From contig JAFQID010000002.1 of assembly GCA_017397685.1 (NCBI GenBank), forward strand, positions 1-45,848: a stretch of 45,848 bases of DNA. The letters are read 5' to 3'. The notes under the pieces were generated by a model. It was not told the origin of the DNA, did not search any database, and saw only the letters and a program-made list of their open reading frames with translations. Below, in pieces: positions 34,864 through 44,400 of the stretch. The position numbers and the translations under genes were made by a program. How positions within the stretch are numbered: position 1 is the stretch's first letter; every line of letters starts with the position of its first letter. Origin of the DNA: Bacilli bacterium (lineage in GTDB: Bacteria; Bacillota_I; Bacilli_A; RF39; UBA660).

Positions 34864-35901
34864 ATGAAAGAAAAATTAGAAAAATTAAAATTAGAAGCAC
34901 TAAATGAAATATCTAACTGTAGTGACGAATCATCACTTAACAATACTAAATCAAAATATTTAGGTAAAAAAAGTGAGTTCACTATAGTTATGGCAAACAT
35001 GAAAGACCTATCAAATGAAGAAAAAAAAGAAGTTGGAATGTGCGCAAATGTTTACAGAACTATACTTACAGAAAGTGTAGAAAATAAACTAAAAGAAATA
35101 AAAGAAAAAGAACTAAATGAAAGACTAGAAAAAGATAAAATAGATATTACACTTCCAAGTACAAAAATAAATGTAGGAACAAAACACCCAATAAACATGG
35201 TTATAGAAGAAATGGAAGACTTATTCGTATCAATGGGCTATGATGTTGTAGATGGCCCTGAAATTGATAGTGATCTTCATTGTTTTGAAATGCTTAATTT
35301 ACCAAAAGGACATCCAGCAAGAGATGCTCAGGATAGTTTTTATATAACTGAAGAAATGCTGCTTAGACCGCATACAAGTCCAATGCAAGTAAGAAGTATG
35401 CTTGCAAATGTAGAGAAAAAACCTTTCAAATTAATCTGCCCTGGAAAAGTATATAGAAGAGATGATGATGCAACTCACTCTCATCAATTTACTCAAATAG
35501 AAGGACTAGTTGTTGGCGAAAACATATCACTAGCTGACCTAAAAGGAACACTTGAAATATTTGTTAAAAAAATGTTCGGAGAAGATAGAACAATTCGTTT
35601 TAGAGCAAGCTATTTCCCATTTACTGAACCAAGTTATGAAGTAGACGTATCATGCTTTAGTTGTAACGGTAAAGGATGCCCATTATGCAAACACACTGGA
35701 TGGATAGAAATATTAGGTAGTGGAATGGTACATCCAAACGTACTTAGTATGTGCGGATTTGATCCTAAAAAATACACAGGATTTGCATTTGGTATAGGTA
35801 TAGAAAGAGTAGCAATGCTCAAATATGGAATAAATGATATAAGATTATTTTATACAAATGATAAAAGATTCTTACATAACTTTGACAGAAAGGAGATATA
35901 A
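34864..35901 (+). CDS. pheS: Phenylalanyl-tRNA synthetase alpha subunit
   Basis: A 345-residue alpha subunit. N-terminal coiled coil (~1-85), then the class II catalytic core: [44 protein letters not shown] (motif 2) and [14 protein letters not shown] (motif 3). [12 protein letters not shown] provides a Cys cluster found in many bacterial PheS. It pairs with PheT as an alpha2-beta2 enzyme charging tRNA-Phe. AAGGAGG precedes the ATG by 5 bases and may be masked by the leader. pheT starts one base after its stop. Confidence 0.97.
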   Translation: MKEKLEKLKLEALNEISNCSDESSLNNTKSKYLGKKSEFTIVMANMKDLSNEEKKEVGMCANVYRTILTESVENKLKEIKEKELNERLEKDKIDITLPSTKINVGTKHPINMVIEEMEDLFVSMGYDVVDGPEIDSDLHCFEMLNLPKGHPARDAQDSFYITEEMLLRPHTSPMQVRSMLANVEKKPFKLICPGKVYRRDDDATHSHQFTQIEGLVVGENISLADLKGTLEIFVKKMFGEDRTIRFRASYFPFTEPSYEVDVSCFSCNGKGCPLCKHTGWIEILGSGMVHPNVLSMCGFDPKKYTGFAFGIGIERVAMLKYGINDIRLFYTNDKRFLHNFDRKEI

Positions 35902-35902
35902 T

Positions 35903-38266
35903 ATGAAACTTAGTAGAAGTTTTTTAAGTGATTATGTAGATATAGAAGATGATACAAAATCTTTAGCTGAAAAAATGACAAGAATAGGCAATGAATATGA
36001 CAGCATAAATAAAATAGCAAACTGCACTGGACTAGTAATCGGAGAAATTATTGATGCAAAACCACATCCTGATAGTGATCATTTAAATCTTTGTGTTGTA
36101 AAAGTGCCAGAAGAATTAAATATAGTATGCGGTGCTCCTAACGTTAGAAAAGGATTAAAAGTAATAGTAGCTCTTGATGGAGCTCACCTTCCAGGTGGAG
36201 AAATCAAAAAAACAACAATCGCTGGATATGAATCAAATGGAATGATTTGTGCATTATCAGAACTTGGATTAGATCAAAAGTTTTTAAAAAAAGAAGACAG
36301 TGAAGGTATACATGAACTTCCAAATGATGCTCCTGTTGGAGAAGATGCTATAAAATATTTAGGATATGATGATGAAATAATAGATTTTGAACTAACAGCA
36401 AATAGAGCGGACCTACTTAGCATACTTGGTCTTGCATATGAAAGTGCTGCATTATATGGTAAAAAAGTGTCTTTACCTCAAACTGATTATAAAACTATAG
36501 ATGAAAACATAACAGACTCATATAAACTTAATATACAAACAGATAACTGTTATACTTTCTTAGCAAAAAAAGTAAAAAATGTAAAAATGAAAGAAAGTCC
36601 ATCATTTATAAAAAATAGACTTATGGCATCAGGAATAAGACCAATAAACGTAGTAGTAGACATATCAAACTATGTAATGCTTGAAACTGGTCAACCACTT
36701 CATTACTATGATGCTGATAGACTAGGAAATGTCATCGGATGTAAAATGGCTGAAGATAAAGAAATAGTTAAAACACTTGATGGAAACGAAAGAACTCTAA
36801 CAAAAAATGATATAGTAATTATTAATAGCGAAAACAAACCGGTAGGTTTAGCAGGAGTAATGGGTGGATATGATACTGAAATAGAAGAAAACACTCAAAA
36901 TATACTTATAGAAGCGGCAATATTTAACCCAATAAATATAAGAAACACTTCTAAAAAATATTTAAGAAGTGAAGCAAGTATAAGATTTGAAAAACCACTT
37001 GATGTAAATAGAACATACTATGCACTTGAAAGATCATGCTACTTACTTGAAAAATATGCTGGTGGAGAGGTTTGTGATGGATTGCTAGAACATAACACAT
37101 TATCAAAAGAAAACAAGAAAATAAATATAACTCTTGATAAAATATGCAGTGTACTAGGGTTAGAAATTTCTCAAAACGAAGTACTAGAAGTATTTGAAAA
37201 ATTAGGATTTAAATCAAACTTCTCAAACAACACATTTGAAGTAGAAGTACCAAGTAGAAGAGTAGACATATCAATCGAAGAAGATTTAATCGAAGAAGTA
37301 GGTAGAATATACGGAGTAGACAACATACAAAGTCATCTTCCTGTATTTCAAAGTACACCAGGTAAAATAGATAAAAGAAAAAGAATAATAAGAGATAAAA
37401 TGGTATCTTTTGGATTAAACGAAGTAATAACATATAGCCTAATAAACGAAAAAGATATATTCAAATTTACTAATGATGAGTTTGGATTAATAAAAGTACT
37501 AGACCCTATGACAGAAGAAAGAGTAGTACTTAGACACAGTATTTTATCTTCCTTATTAAATGTATATGATTATAATAAAGCTAGAGGGATAAAAGATTTA
37601 AATATATTTGAAATAGGAAAGAGTTTTTCCAGTATTAATGGAGAATATGTAGAAAAATACTTACTTAGCGCTTTAATGACCGGAGAATATACAACTGGCC
37701 TTGGATCTAAAAGCTATGATTTCTATTATGTAAAAGGAATAGTAGAAAGTTTACTTGACCATCTTGGTTACAAAAATAGATATACATTTGAAATAAAAGA
37801 GTTCCCATGTGAAATGCATCCAACTAAAAGTGCTTACATAAATATAAACGGAGTAATAGTTGGCTTCTTTGGTTCTGTGCATCCAAACATATATAAAGAA
37901 GAAGTATATGTATTAGAAATAAACCTAGACACACTATTTAACATAAAAACAGGTAAAATAAAATATAAAGAATTTACTAAATTTCCAAATATAACAAAAG
38001 ATCTAGCATTTATTTGTAATAAAGATATAACTTGCCAAGAAATAATTCAAACAATAAAACAAAGCGCAGGAAAACTTCTTAAAAATGTACATGCATTTGA
38101 TTACTATGAAGGCGATAAAATAGAATCTAACAAAAAATCTATAGCATTTAAACTAACATTTGAAAGTTTTGATAAAACACTTACGGAAGAAGAAATAAAC
38201 CCATTAATAGAAAAGGTAATAGAAAATGTAATGAAAAAACATAGTGCAATACTTAGGGATAAATAA
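35903..38266 (+). CDS. pheT: Phenylalanyl-tRNA synthetase beta subunit
   Basis: A 787-residue beta subunit of normal length. It has the N-terminal tRNA-binding OB domain (KPHPDSDHLNLCVVKV), the B3/B4 editing region (about 200-380, with NRADLLSILG), B5 and the C-terminal ferredoxin-like anticodon domain (FTKFPNITKDLAFI onward). I chose ATG 35903 because AAGGAGAT lies 7 bases upstream and it gives the usual N-terminus MKLSRSFLSDYVD; a longer frame would lie inside pheS. The following gene starts at its last base. Confidence 0.97.
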   Translation: MKLSRSFLSDYVDIEDDTKSLAEKMTRIGNEYDSINKIANCTGLVIGEIIDAKPHPDSDHLNLCVVKVPEELNIVCGAPNVRKGLKVIVALDGAHLPGGEIKKTTIAGYESNGMICALSELGLDQKFLKKEDSEGIHELPNDAPVGEDAIKYLGYDDEIIDFELTANRADLLSILGLAYESAALYGKKVSLPQTDYKTIDENITDSYKLNIQTDNCYTFLAKKVKNVKMKESPSFIKNRLMASGIRPINVVVDISNYVMLETGQPLHYYDADRLGNVIGCKMAEDKEIVKTLDGNERTLTKNDIVIINSENKPVGLAGVMGGYDTEIEENTQNILIEAAIFNPINIRNTSKKYLRSEASIRFEKPLDVNRTYYALERSCYLLEKYAGGEVCDGLLEHNTLSKENKKINITLDKICSVLGLEISQNEVLEVFEKLGFKSNFSNNTFEVEVPSRRVDISIEEDLIEEVGRIYGVDNIQSHLPVFQSTPGKIDKRKRIIRDKMVSFGLNEVITYSLINEKDIFKFTNDEFGLIKVLDPMTEERVVLRHSILSSLLNVYDYNKARGIKDLNIFEIGKSFSSINGEYVEKYLLSALMTGEYTTGLGSKSYDFYYVKGIVESLLDHLGYKNRYTFEIKEFPCEMHPTKSAYININGVIVGFFGSVHPNIYKEEVYVLEINLDTLFNIKTGKIKYKEFTKFPNITKDLAFICNKDITCQEIIQTIKQSAGKLLKNVHAFDYYEGDKIESNKKSIAFKLTFESFDKTLTEEEINPLIEKVIENVMKKHSAILRDK

Positions 38267-38616
38267 TGACAATGCATACTCACGAAAACTTAAAACACTA
38301 TAATTATGAAGAAAAACGTTATATAGCACTAAGATATGGTAATAACAAAGGTAAAAGAATATTTCAAGCTAATAACCTGAAATTTATAAGGAACAATAGT
38401 GAATATAAACTATGTCAAATGATTCAAACTCATAAAAAACAAATATTTATTGATATACTTACAAATGAAGAAACCAATGATGAAATAACAGATATAAAAA
38501 ACTTTGAAGAAATAATTCCTTACAAAGAACTAGCAAAGTATTCCTATGTAATTACAGATTCATATATAAAAGAAATATTAAATAATTTAAACGAAGACAT
38601 AATCTTAACAAGATAA
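38266..38616 (+). CDS. Hypothetical small protein after pheT
   Basis: A 116-residue soluble protein, not recognised. It overlaps the pheT stop by one base (TAATG), so it is coupled to the pheST transcript. It is rich in Tyr, Lys and Glu, with no signal or span; ERRYIALRYGNNKGKR-like basic N-terminal half (actual KRYIALRYGNNKGKR) and an acidic helical C-terminal half. ATG 38266 or 38272 are both possible starts. A terminator overlaps its 3' end. Confidence 0.7.
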   Translation: MTMHTHENLKHYNYEEKRYIALRYGNNKGKRIFQANNLKFIRNNSEYKLCQMIQTHKKQIFIDILTNEETNDEITDIKNFEEIIPYKELAKYSYVITDSYIKEILNNLNEDIILTR

Positions 38617-38632
38617 ATTGTCTTCGTTTTTT
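38589..38632 (+). terminator. Terminator of the pheST operon
   Basis: AAACGAAGACA (38589-38599) pairs with TGTCTTCGTTT (38619-38629), followed by T residues; the first arm is in the last codons of the preceding gene. Confidence 0.85.
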
Positions 38633-38655
38633 ATTTCATACTTTAACTAGAGATA

Positions 38656-38684
38656 TTTACAAAAAAAACAAACTTTGCTATAAT
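38656..38684 (+). promoter_or_regulatory. Promoter of the arginine deiminase operon
   Basis: TTTACA (38656-38661) and a perfect TATAAT (38679-38684) with 17 bp between them; AAGGAGGGG follows before arcA. No ArgR or CRE site was recognised. Confidence 0.65.
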
Positions 38685-38707
38685 CAAATTATAATAAGGA
38701 GGGGTAA

Positions 38708-39937
38708 ATGTATCCAATAAATGTAAAAAGTGAAATAAAACCACTAAAAAAAGTTTTAGTGCACAGACCTGGCAGAGAACTACTTAATTTAACACCAGAT
38801 AGCCTTCATAGACTACTGTTTGATGACATACCATATTTGCCACAGGCCTGCGCAGAACATGACGAATTTGTAAGAATACTAAGAGACAATGGAGTAGAAG
38901 TTGTTTATCTTGAAGATCTTATGGAAGAAGTACTAAATCTAAATAGCGAAATAAGAGAAAAGTTCATAACACAATTTATTTATGAGGCAGGAATAAGAAC
39001 GCCAAAATATAGGTCACTTGTATATGAATACTTATCTTCAATAGAAAGCAACAGATTATTAGTACTAAAAACAATGGAAGGAATAATAAATAACGAAGTA
39101 ATTAAATCAAGAGCAAAAAAAGGAAAAAGCCTAGTAGATGCAATAGAAGAAGATTCATCATTTGTAGTAGACCCGATGCCAAACCTATATTTTACTCGTG
39201 ATCCATTCGCATCAATTGGCAATGGAATATCGTTAAATAGAATGTATTCGATAACAAGAAATAGAGAAACAATATATGCTGAATATATATTCGAACATCA
39301 CCCTGATTTTGCTGGAAAAGTACCAAAATACTTTAATAGATATTCACCATATAACATTGAAGGTGGAGATATACTAAACTTAAACGATCACATCTTAGCA
39401 ATAGGTATTTCTGAAAGAACAAGCGCAGATGCAATTGAAGAATTAGCTAGAAATATATTTGAAGATACAACAAGTAAAGTAGATACTATTCTAGCATTTG
39501 AAATTCCAAATAAACGTGCATTCATGCATCTTGATACAGTATTTACTCAAATTGATTATGATAAGTTCACATATCACCCAGGAATAATGGGAACACTTAG
39601 AGTATTTGAAATAAAAGAAGATGGAGAAGGTGGAATAAACGTAAAAGAAAAAAATGCAAAACTAGAAAAAATACTAGAAGAATATTTACAAAAAGATATA
39701 ACTTTAATCCCATGTGCTGGAGGAGATAAAATCGCATCAGAAAGAGAACAATGGAATGATGGAAGTAATACTTTAGCTATCGCCCCAGGAGTGGTAATCG
39801 TATACGATAGAAACAATGAAACAAACGAAGTATTAAGAAATGCTGGATTAAAAGTACTTGAAATGCATTCGGCAGAACTATCTAGAGGTAGAGGTGGACC
39901 TAGATGTATGTCAATGCCTTTAATAAGAGAGGACTAA
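38708..39937 (+). CDS. arcA: Arginine deiminase
   Basis: A 409-residue enzyme converting arginine to citrulline and ammonia. Family motifs are LVHRPGREL at the start, FTRDPFASIGNG (about 162-173), EGGDILNLN, the catalytic His in FMHLDTVFT and the nucleophilic Cys in GGPRCMSMPL near the C-terminus. Length is typical. It is first in the operon, one base before the carbamate kinase fusion. No ornithine carbamoyltransferase gene (arcB) is in the window, so the middle step of the pathway must be coded elsewhere. Confidence 0.97.
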   Translation: MYPINVKSEIKPLKKVLVHRPGRELLNLTPDSLHRLLFDDIPYLPQACAEHDEFVRILRDNGVEVVYLEDLMEEVLNLNSEIREKFITQFIYEAGIRTPKYRSLVYEYLSSIESNRLLVLKTMEGIINNEVIKSRAKKGKSLVDAIEEDSSFVVDPMPNLYFTRDPFASIGNGISLNRMYSITRNRETIYAEYIFEHHPDFAGKVPKYFNRYSPYNIEGGDILNLNDHILAIGISERTSADAIEELARNIFEDTTSKVDTILAFEIPNKRAFMHLDTVFTQIDYDKFTYHPGIMGTLRVFEIKEDGEGGINVKEKNAKLEKILEEYLQKDITLIPCAGGDKIASEREQWNDGSNTLAIAPGVVIVYDRNNETNEVLRNAGLKVLEMHSAELSRGRGGPRCMSMPLIRED

Positions 39938-39938
39938 T

Positions 39939-42326
39939 ATGAAAAAAAATATAGTAGTCGCTCTCGGGGGAAATGCACTTGGTAATACTCCAGAAGAACA
40001 ATTACAAATTGTAACAAACACAGCTGTTTCTCTAGTAGACCTAGTAGAAGAAGGCAATAACTTAATAATAACTCATGGAAATGGACCACAAGTTGGAATG
40101 ATAACTAAATCATTTGAAACATCATCAAAAGAAGAAAATATGCCAAACATGCCATTCGCAGAATGTGGTGCGATGAGTCAAGGATATATAGGATATCATT
40201 TGCAACAAGCCATATCAAAAGAATTAAAAGCAAGGAACGTAGATAAAAATGTTGCTACTATAATAACACAAGTAGTAGTAGACAAAAACGATCCAGCTTT
40301 TGATAACCCAACGAAACCAATAGGAAAGTTTTATACCAAGAAAGAAGCGCAAAAAGAAGAAAAACAAAAAGGATATACTTTCGTTGAGGATTCAGGAAGA
40401 GGCTACAGGAGAGTTGTACCATCTCCGATGCCTAAAGAAATTATCGAACTTGATCTTATAAAAGATTTAGTAGATAAAGGTAATATTGTTATAGTCGCAG
40501 GAGGAGGAGGAATACCAGTAATAAAAGATGGAAACAAACTTACTGGAGTAGATGCTGTAATAGATAAAGATAGAACAAGCGCACTTTTAGCGGACAACCT
40601 TGATGCTGATATACTACTAATTTTAACCGCTGTTAATAAAGTATCAATAAACTTTAATACAAAACAGCAAGAAGATTTAAACGAAATAACTGTCGAGCAA
40701 GCAAAAAAATATATGAAAAATAACGAATTTGGAAAAGGCAGTATGCTCCCAAAAGTTGAATCATGCATATCTTTCTGTGAAAATAATAATGATAGAGAAG
40801 GAATAATAACATCACTAGAACATGCTAAAGAGGCACTTCTTTATAAAAATGGTACACGTATAATAAGTCAAAAAGGAGGAGAAAAAATGACTAAAAAGAA
40901 AAAGAAAAAAGAAAGAATGAGTGCATTTACAATAATATTTTTACTTATAATATTACTTGCAATATTCACTTTATTCTTACCAGAAGCAACATTTATTGAT
41001 GGCATTTTAGTAAATGGTAGTGGAGTAGTATCAGCAAAACTATCAGATGTATTACTCTCACCAATACTAGGATTTGAAAATGCGGTAGATGTATGTATAT
41101 TCATACTAGTATTAGGAGGATTCTTAGCAATAGTACAAAAAACAGGTGCACTTGAAAACGGAATAAAAGCACTTGTAAAAAAATTAAAAGGAAACGAACT
41201 AGCATTAATACCTATACTAATGATTATATTTTCTATAGGCGGAACAACTTATGGAATGTTAGAAGAAACCGTTGGATTTTATGCTTTACTTGCATTTACA
41301 ATGGTAGCAGCAGGAATGGATACAATAGTCGCAAGTGCAACAATACTTCTAGGAGCGGGTAGTGGAGTACTTGGTTCAACAATAAACCCATTCGCAGTAG
41401 GTGCAGCAATAAGTGCCTTACCAGAAGGAATAACAGTAAACCAAGGAGTTATAATAGCTCTTGGAACAGTACTTTGGTTAGTATCACTTTGCATATCAAT
41501 GTACTTCGTACTAAAATATGCAAAAAAAGTAAAAGAAGACAAAGGCTCAACATTCCTATCACTACAAGAACAAAAGAAAATGGAAAAATTTGAAAAAGGA
41601 AATGAAAAAACAGATAAATCAGTATTAACAGGAAAACAAAAAATAACACTTTGGTTATTTGGTCTATCATTCTTAGTAATGGTAATTGGATTTATCCCTT
41701 GGGGAGAATTTGGAATAACAATGTTTGACTCATGGACAGGATGGTTAACAGGCTCACCTCTTGGAGCATGGTGGTTCTATGAAGCAGCAGCTTGGTTCTT
41801 AGTAATAGGAATAATAATAGGAATAATAAATAGATTTAGTGCAAATGAAATAATAGATGAGTTTATCGCTGGAGCAAGAGATATACTATCAGTAGTTTTA
41901 ATAGTTGCAGTAGCTCGTGGAGCAAGCGTATTAATGAGTAAAACTTACCTAGATAACTATATAATATATAATGCAGCAGAGTTCCTAGAAGGAACAAGCC
42001 CTCTAATATTTACACCACTAAACTATATACTTCATATATTTATCTCAGTATTAGTTCCGTCTTCATCTGGTCTAGCATCACTTTCAACACCAATAATGGG
42101 ACCTCTTGCAGCACATATTGGATATAGTGTAGAAACATCAATAATGACATTTGTAGCAGCAAACGGTCTTGTAAACCTAATAACACCAACATGTGGAGCA
42201 ATAATGGGTGGACTAGCACTAGCAAAAGTAAACTATACAACTTGGGTAAAATGGTCATTAAAAGTAATAGCTACAATTGCACTAGCATCAGTATTGATCT
42301 TAACCGCAGCTGCAGTATTACTTTAA
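39939..42326 (+). CDS. arcC: Carbamate kinase fused in frame to a YfcC-family transporter
   Basis: A 795-residue frame with two complete parts. Residues 1-~312 are a full carbamate kinase (VALGGNALG, THGNGPQVG, GRGYRRVVPSP, VAGGGGIPV, DKDRTSALLA), making ATP from carbamoyl phosphate. Residues ~317-795 are a YfcC/arginine-uptake-type carrier with about 10-12 spans (GGTTYGMLEETVGFYAL, GSGVLGSTINPFAVG, LVPSSSGLASLSTPIMGPLA). The kinase normally ends near GTRI, exactly where this one passes into the carrier without a stop. Met317 (ATG 40887) has a perfect AGGAGG 7 bases upstream. Either a true fusion, with possible internal start, or a sequencing error that removed a stop. The carrier probably exchanges arginine for ornithine. 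Confidence 0.9.
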   Translation: MKKNIVVALGGNALGNTPEEQLQIVTNTAVSLVDLVEEGNNLIITHGNGPQVGMITKSFETSSKEENMPNMPFAECGAMSQGYIGYHLQQAISKELKARNVDKNVATIITQVVVDKNDPAFDNPTKPIGKFYTKKEAQKEEKQKGYTFVEDSGRGYRRVVPSPMPKEIIELDLIKDLVDKGNIVIVAGGGGIPVIKDGNKLTGVDAVIDKDRTSALLADNLDADILLILTAVNKVSINFNTKQQEDLNEITVEQAKKYMKNNEFGKGSMLPKVESCISFCENNNDREGIITSLEHAKEALLYKNGTRIISQKGGEKMTKKKKKKERMSAFTIIFLLIILLAIFTLFLPEATFIDGILVNGSGVVSAKLSDVLLSPILGFENAVDVCIFILVLGGFLAIVQKTGALENGIKALVKKLKGNELALIPILMIIFSIGGTTYGMLEETVGFYALLAFTMVAAGMDTIVASATILLGAGSGVLGSTINPFAVGAAISALPEGITVNQGVIIALGTVLWLVSLCISMYFVLKYAKKVKEDKGSTFLSLQEQKKMEKFEKGNEKTDKSVLTGKQKITLWLFGLSFLVMVIGFIPWGEFGITMFDSWTGWLTGSPLGAWWFYEAAAWFLVIGIIIGIINRFSANEIIDEFIAGARDILSVVLIVAVARGASVLMSKTYLDNYIIYNAAEFLEGTSPLIFTPLNYILHIFISVLVPSSSGLASLSTPIMGPLAAHIGYSVETSIMTFVAANGLVNLITPTCGAIMGGLALAKVNYTTWVKWSLKVIATIALASVLILTAAAVLL
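40874..40889 (+). promoter_or_regulatory. Internal ribosome binding site and start codon for the transporter part
   Basis: AGGAGG (40874-40879), 7 bases, then ATG (40887-40889), in frame with the upstream kinase. The spacing is ideal, so the carrier (479 residues) can be made alone even if the kinase is read through. Confidence 0.75.
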
Positions 42327-42329
42327 AAA

Positions 42330-42366
42330 GCAAACTAAAAAACCTATCAATAGGTTTTTTGTTTGT
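42330..42366. terminator. Bidirectional terminator between the arc operon and lexA
   Basis: AAAAAACCTA (42337-42346) pairs with TAGGTTTTTT (42351-42360); an outer stem CAAAC/GTTTG extends it. Confidence 0.9.
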
Positions 42367-42372
42367 TCAAAA

Positions 42373-42990
42373 TTACATCTTTCTGTAAAGTCCAATAGCT
42401 TTACCTAAAATAGATACATTACTTAAAATAATCGGTTCCATAGTACTATTTTCAGGTTGTAATCTAAAATATCCTTTTTCTTTATAAAATCTCTTTAAAG
42501 TAACAGAATTATTATCATCAAGAGCAACTACAATCTCTCCGTTATTAGCGGTTTCTTTTCTCTCAACAATAACAATATCGTTATTAAATATCCCAGCTTC
42601 AATCATACTATCACCAGAAACTTCTAAAGTAAATATTTCCTTATTTCTAGGAATTAAATATTTTGGTAGTGAAAAGAAATCATCTGGTCTTTCAATAGCT
42701 TCTATTGGATTACCCGCAGCAACCTTACCAAGTAAAGGAACACTTACAGTTTCATTCTTCTTATCTTCATACTCATTTGGTACACTAAGTTCAATAGTTC
42801 TAAACTTTTTCTTAGTTTGTTTTAAATATCCTTTTTCCTCAAGCTTTTTAACATGGACAAACATAGTAGCAGGACTTCTAAGTTCACATATATCACATAA
42901 CTCTCTAATAGTAGGAGAGTATCCATTTTTAGCAACAAATTTTTTAATTATTTCTAAAATCTTATCTTGTTTTTTAGTTAATTTTTCCAT
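42373..42990 (-). CDS. lexA: LexA repressor of the SOS response
   Basis: A 205-residue LexA. The N-terminal winged helix (about 1-70; YSPTIRELCDIC, SPATMFVHVKKLEEKGYL) binds DNA; the self-cleavage site is Ala92-Gly93 (KVAAGNPIEA). The catalytic Ser128 (VSGDSMIEAG) and Lys166 (VTLKRF) are present, so autocleavage should be intact. AAGGAAGTG precedes the ATG. It is separate from the downstream arc operon by a bidirectional terminator. No classical Bacillus SOS box (CGAAC-N4-GTTCG) was found upstream, so its operator sequence in this organism may differ. Confidence 0.96.
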   Translation of the reverse strand: MEKLTKKQDKILEIIKKFVAKNGYSPTIRELCDICELRSPATMFVHVKKLEEKGYLKQTKKKFRTIELSVPNEYEDKKNETVSVPLLGKVAAGNPIEAIERPDDFFSLPKYLIPRNKEIFTLEVSGDSMIEAGIFNNDIVIVERKETANNGEIVVALDDNNSVTLKRFYKEKGYFRLQPENSTMEPIILSNVSILGKAIGLYRKM

Positions 42991-43092
42991 TAAATCACTT
43001 CCTTTTTTAAATTTTTATAAATAAATCAAAATCAGATTTATATAATTCATGTTGTTTCGTTCTCTATATACATTTTAATGCTCATCACACAC

Positions 43093-43126
43093 TGTTTCAA
43101 TAAATATATATAGCATTTTTGAAACA
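43093..43126. repeat. Inverted repeat between lexA and rhuM
   Basis: TGTTTCAA (43093-43100) and TTGAAACA (43119-43126) are perfect inverted copies 18 bases apart. No T run follows, so it is not an obvious terminator; an operator is possible. Confidence 0.45.
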
Positions 43127-43180
43127 AATCTTTAATATAAATAATTGTAAAGTTTTTGCTATATTTAAAACCAAATGACA

Positions 43181-44173
43181 TTAACTAATTTTATTTATAT
43201 CTTTTAATTCAATTTTCATAATTTCTAAATAATCTTTTTCAGCTTTAGTTAAATGATTCTTCATATATTTATCATACTCATTATGAGCTTTTTTTAAAGC
43301 TTCTTCATGAGAAATAGTACCTTTATTGTCTAGAATATCATTATGTGTCATCTTAAGAAAACTATTTAATTCATCAATCCAATCTTGCATTGTCATTACT
43401 TTTCTTTTTAAGGCGTTAATTTCAGCAACATCAAGATATGCAGATACTAGTCTATTTAATACTTGTAATTCATCAATTGTTAAATAATTTTTAGCAATTT
43501 CCGTTTCCTTTTTCGTAGGGAGATCTCCTTTAAAATTAGTCAAGCCTATATTATTTTTGTTACTGTCAACTCTACTATAAACAATTTCAGCAGCAGTATT
43601 ATTTGAAACAGCATAGTGCATCTTATTTTGAACTGTTTTAAAGAAATTTAATGTGATTTCAGTTTGTGGATTATAATCAATAGATGTTGAATATATATCT
43701 AATATTTTTCTCCAAAAAACTTTTTCACTAGACCTTATATCTCTAATTTTATCTAATAGTTCATCAAAATATGAATCATTACCATTATTTTTAAATCTTT
43801 CTTCGTTTATATTATATCCTTTTATTAAATAATCTTTTAATTTTTCATTAGCCCATATTCTAAATTTAGTACCTTGATTAGATCTTACCCGAAAACCTAT
43901 AGCAATTATCATTTCAAGATTATAATAATTAATATTATATGATTTACCATCTTTTGCAGTTGTTCGGAAATTCCGAATAACTAAATCTTTGTCTAATTCT
44001 TGTTCTTTTATTATATTTTTTATATGTTCATTAATTGTTGATTTTGCTTTATCATAAAGTTTGCTTATTTGTTCTTGAGTTAACCATACATTTTCATTTT
44101 CTAAAAATACTTCAACATTAACATTATTGTCAGATTCATATATTATAAAACTGTTATTTAAATTACTATTCAA
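43181..44173 (-). CDS. RhuM-family protein
   Basis: A 330-residue protein of the RhuM ('virulence RhuM') family, with VWLTQEQISKLYDKAKSTI (a winged-helix-like N-terminus), VIRNFRTTAKDGKSYNINYYNLEMIIAIGFRVRS (read in two parts) and KFRIWANEKLKDYLIKGY. Members are common in mobile and accessory regions; the molecular role is unknown, with DNA binding suggested by the N-terminal domain. GGGAGA precedes the ATG. Its codon use is less biased than its neighbours, which fits later arrival. It lies between lexA and a Y-family polymerase. Confidence 0.85.
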   Translation of the reverse strand: MNSNLNNSFIIYESDNNVNVEVFLENENVWLTQEQISKLYDKAKSTINEHIKNIIKEQELDKDLVIRNFRTTAKDGKSYNINYYNLEMIIAIGFRVRSNQGTKFRIWANEKLKDYLIKGYNINEERFKNNGNDSYFDELLDKIRDIRSSEKVFWRKILDIYSTSIDYNPQTEITLNFFKTVQNKMHYAVSNNTAAEIVYSRVDSNKNNIGLTNFKGDLPTKKETEIAKNYLTIDELQVLNRLVSAYLDVAEINALKRKVMTMQDWIDELNSFLKMTHNDILDNKGTISHEEALKKAHNEYDKYMKNHLTKAEKDYLEIMKIELKDINKIS

Positions 44174-44221
44174 AATATCTTCTCCCTTCGTTTAATTATA
44201 GATATTATAATATTTATTTTT

Positions 44222-44250
44222 ATTATTTTTTATCTAAAACATATTGTCAA
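44222..44250 (-). promoter_or_regulatory. Candidate promoter of rhuM
   Basis: On the minus strand TTGACA (complement of 44245-44250) and AATAAT (complement of 44222-44227), 17 bp apart. The region is very AT-rich, so the -10 is uncertain. Confidence 0.45.
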
Positions 44251-44366
44251 AATGTTAAAGTTTTAATATTTTTTCTTGTTTTTCGCTATAAAATATTAAT
44301 TAAATCTTTCGTTCTAACATCACTCCTTCTCTAGATAAAATAAACCAAATCACTTCCTTCAAACAT

Positions 44367-44395
44367 ATCTTAACACACAAACAAATAGTTGTCAA
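44367..44395 (-). promoter_or_regulatory. Promoter copy downstream of the polymerase gene (near-duplicate of its own promoter)
   Basis: On the minus strand TTGACA (complement of 44390-44395) and TAAGAT (complement of 44367-44372) are 17 bp apart. About 23 of 29 positions match the promoter at 45669-45697, including TTTGTTTGTGTG in the spacer. It points to rhuM across about 190 bases without a supported gene. Confidence 0.6.
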
Positions 44396-44400
44396 ATAGC

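Noticed and set aside
43055-43062. TTTCGTTC shared by the lexA upstream region and 44307-44314, as a possible SOS half-site
   Set aside because: An 8-base match in AT-rich DNA is expected by chance and it is not palindromic.
44314-44340. Mini open frame MLERKI with AAGGAG on the minus strand after the second promoter copy
   Set aside because: Six codons only; no evidence for a leader peptide beyond the ribosome-site-like sequence.
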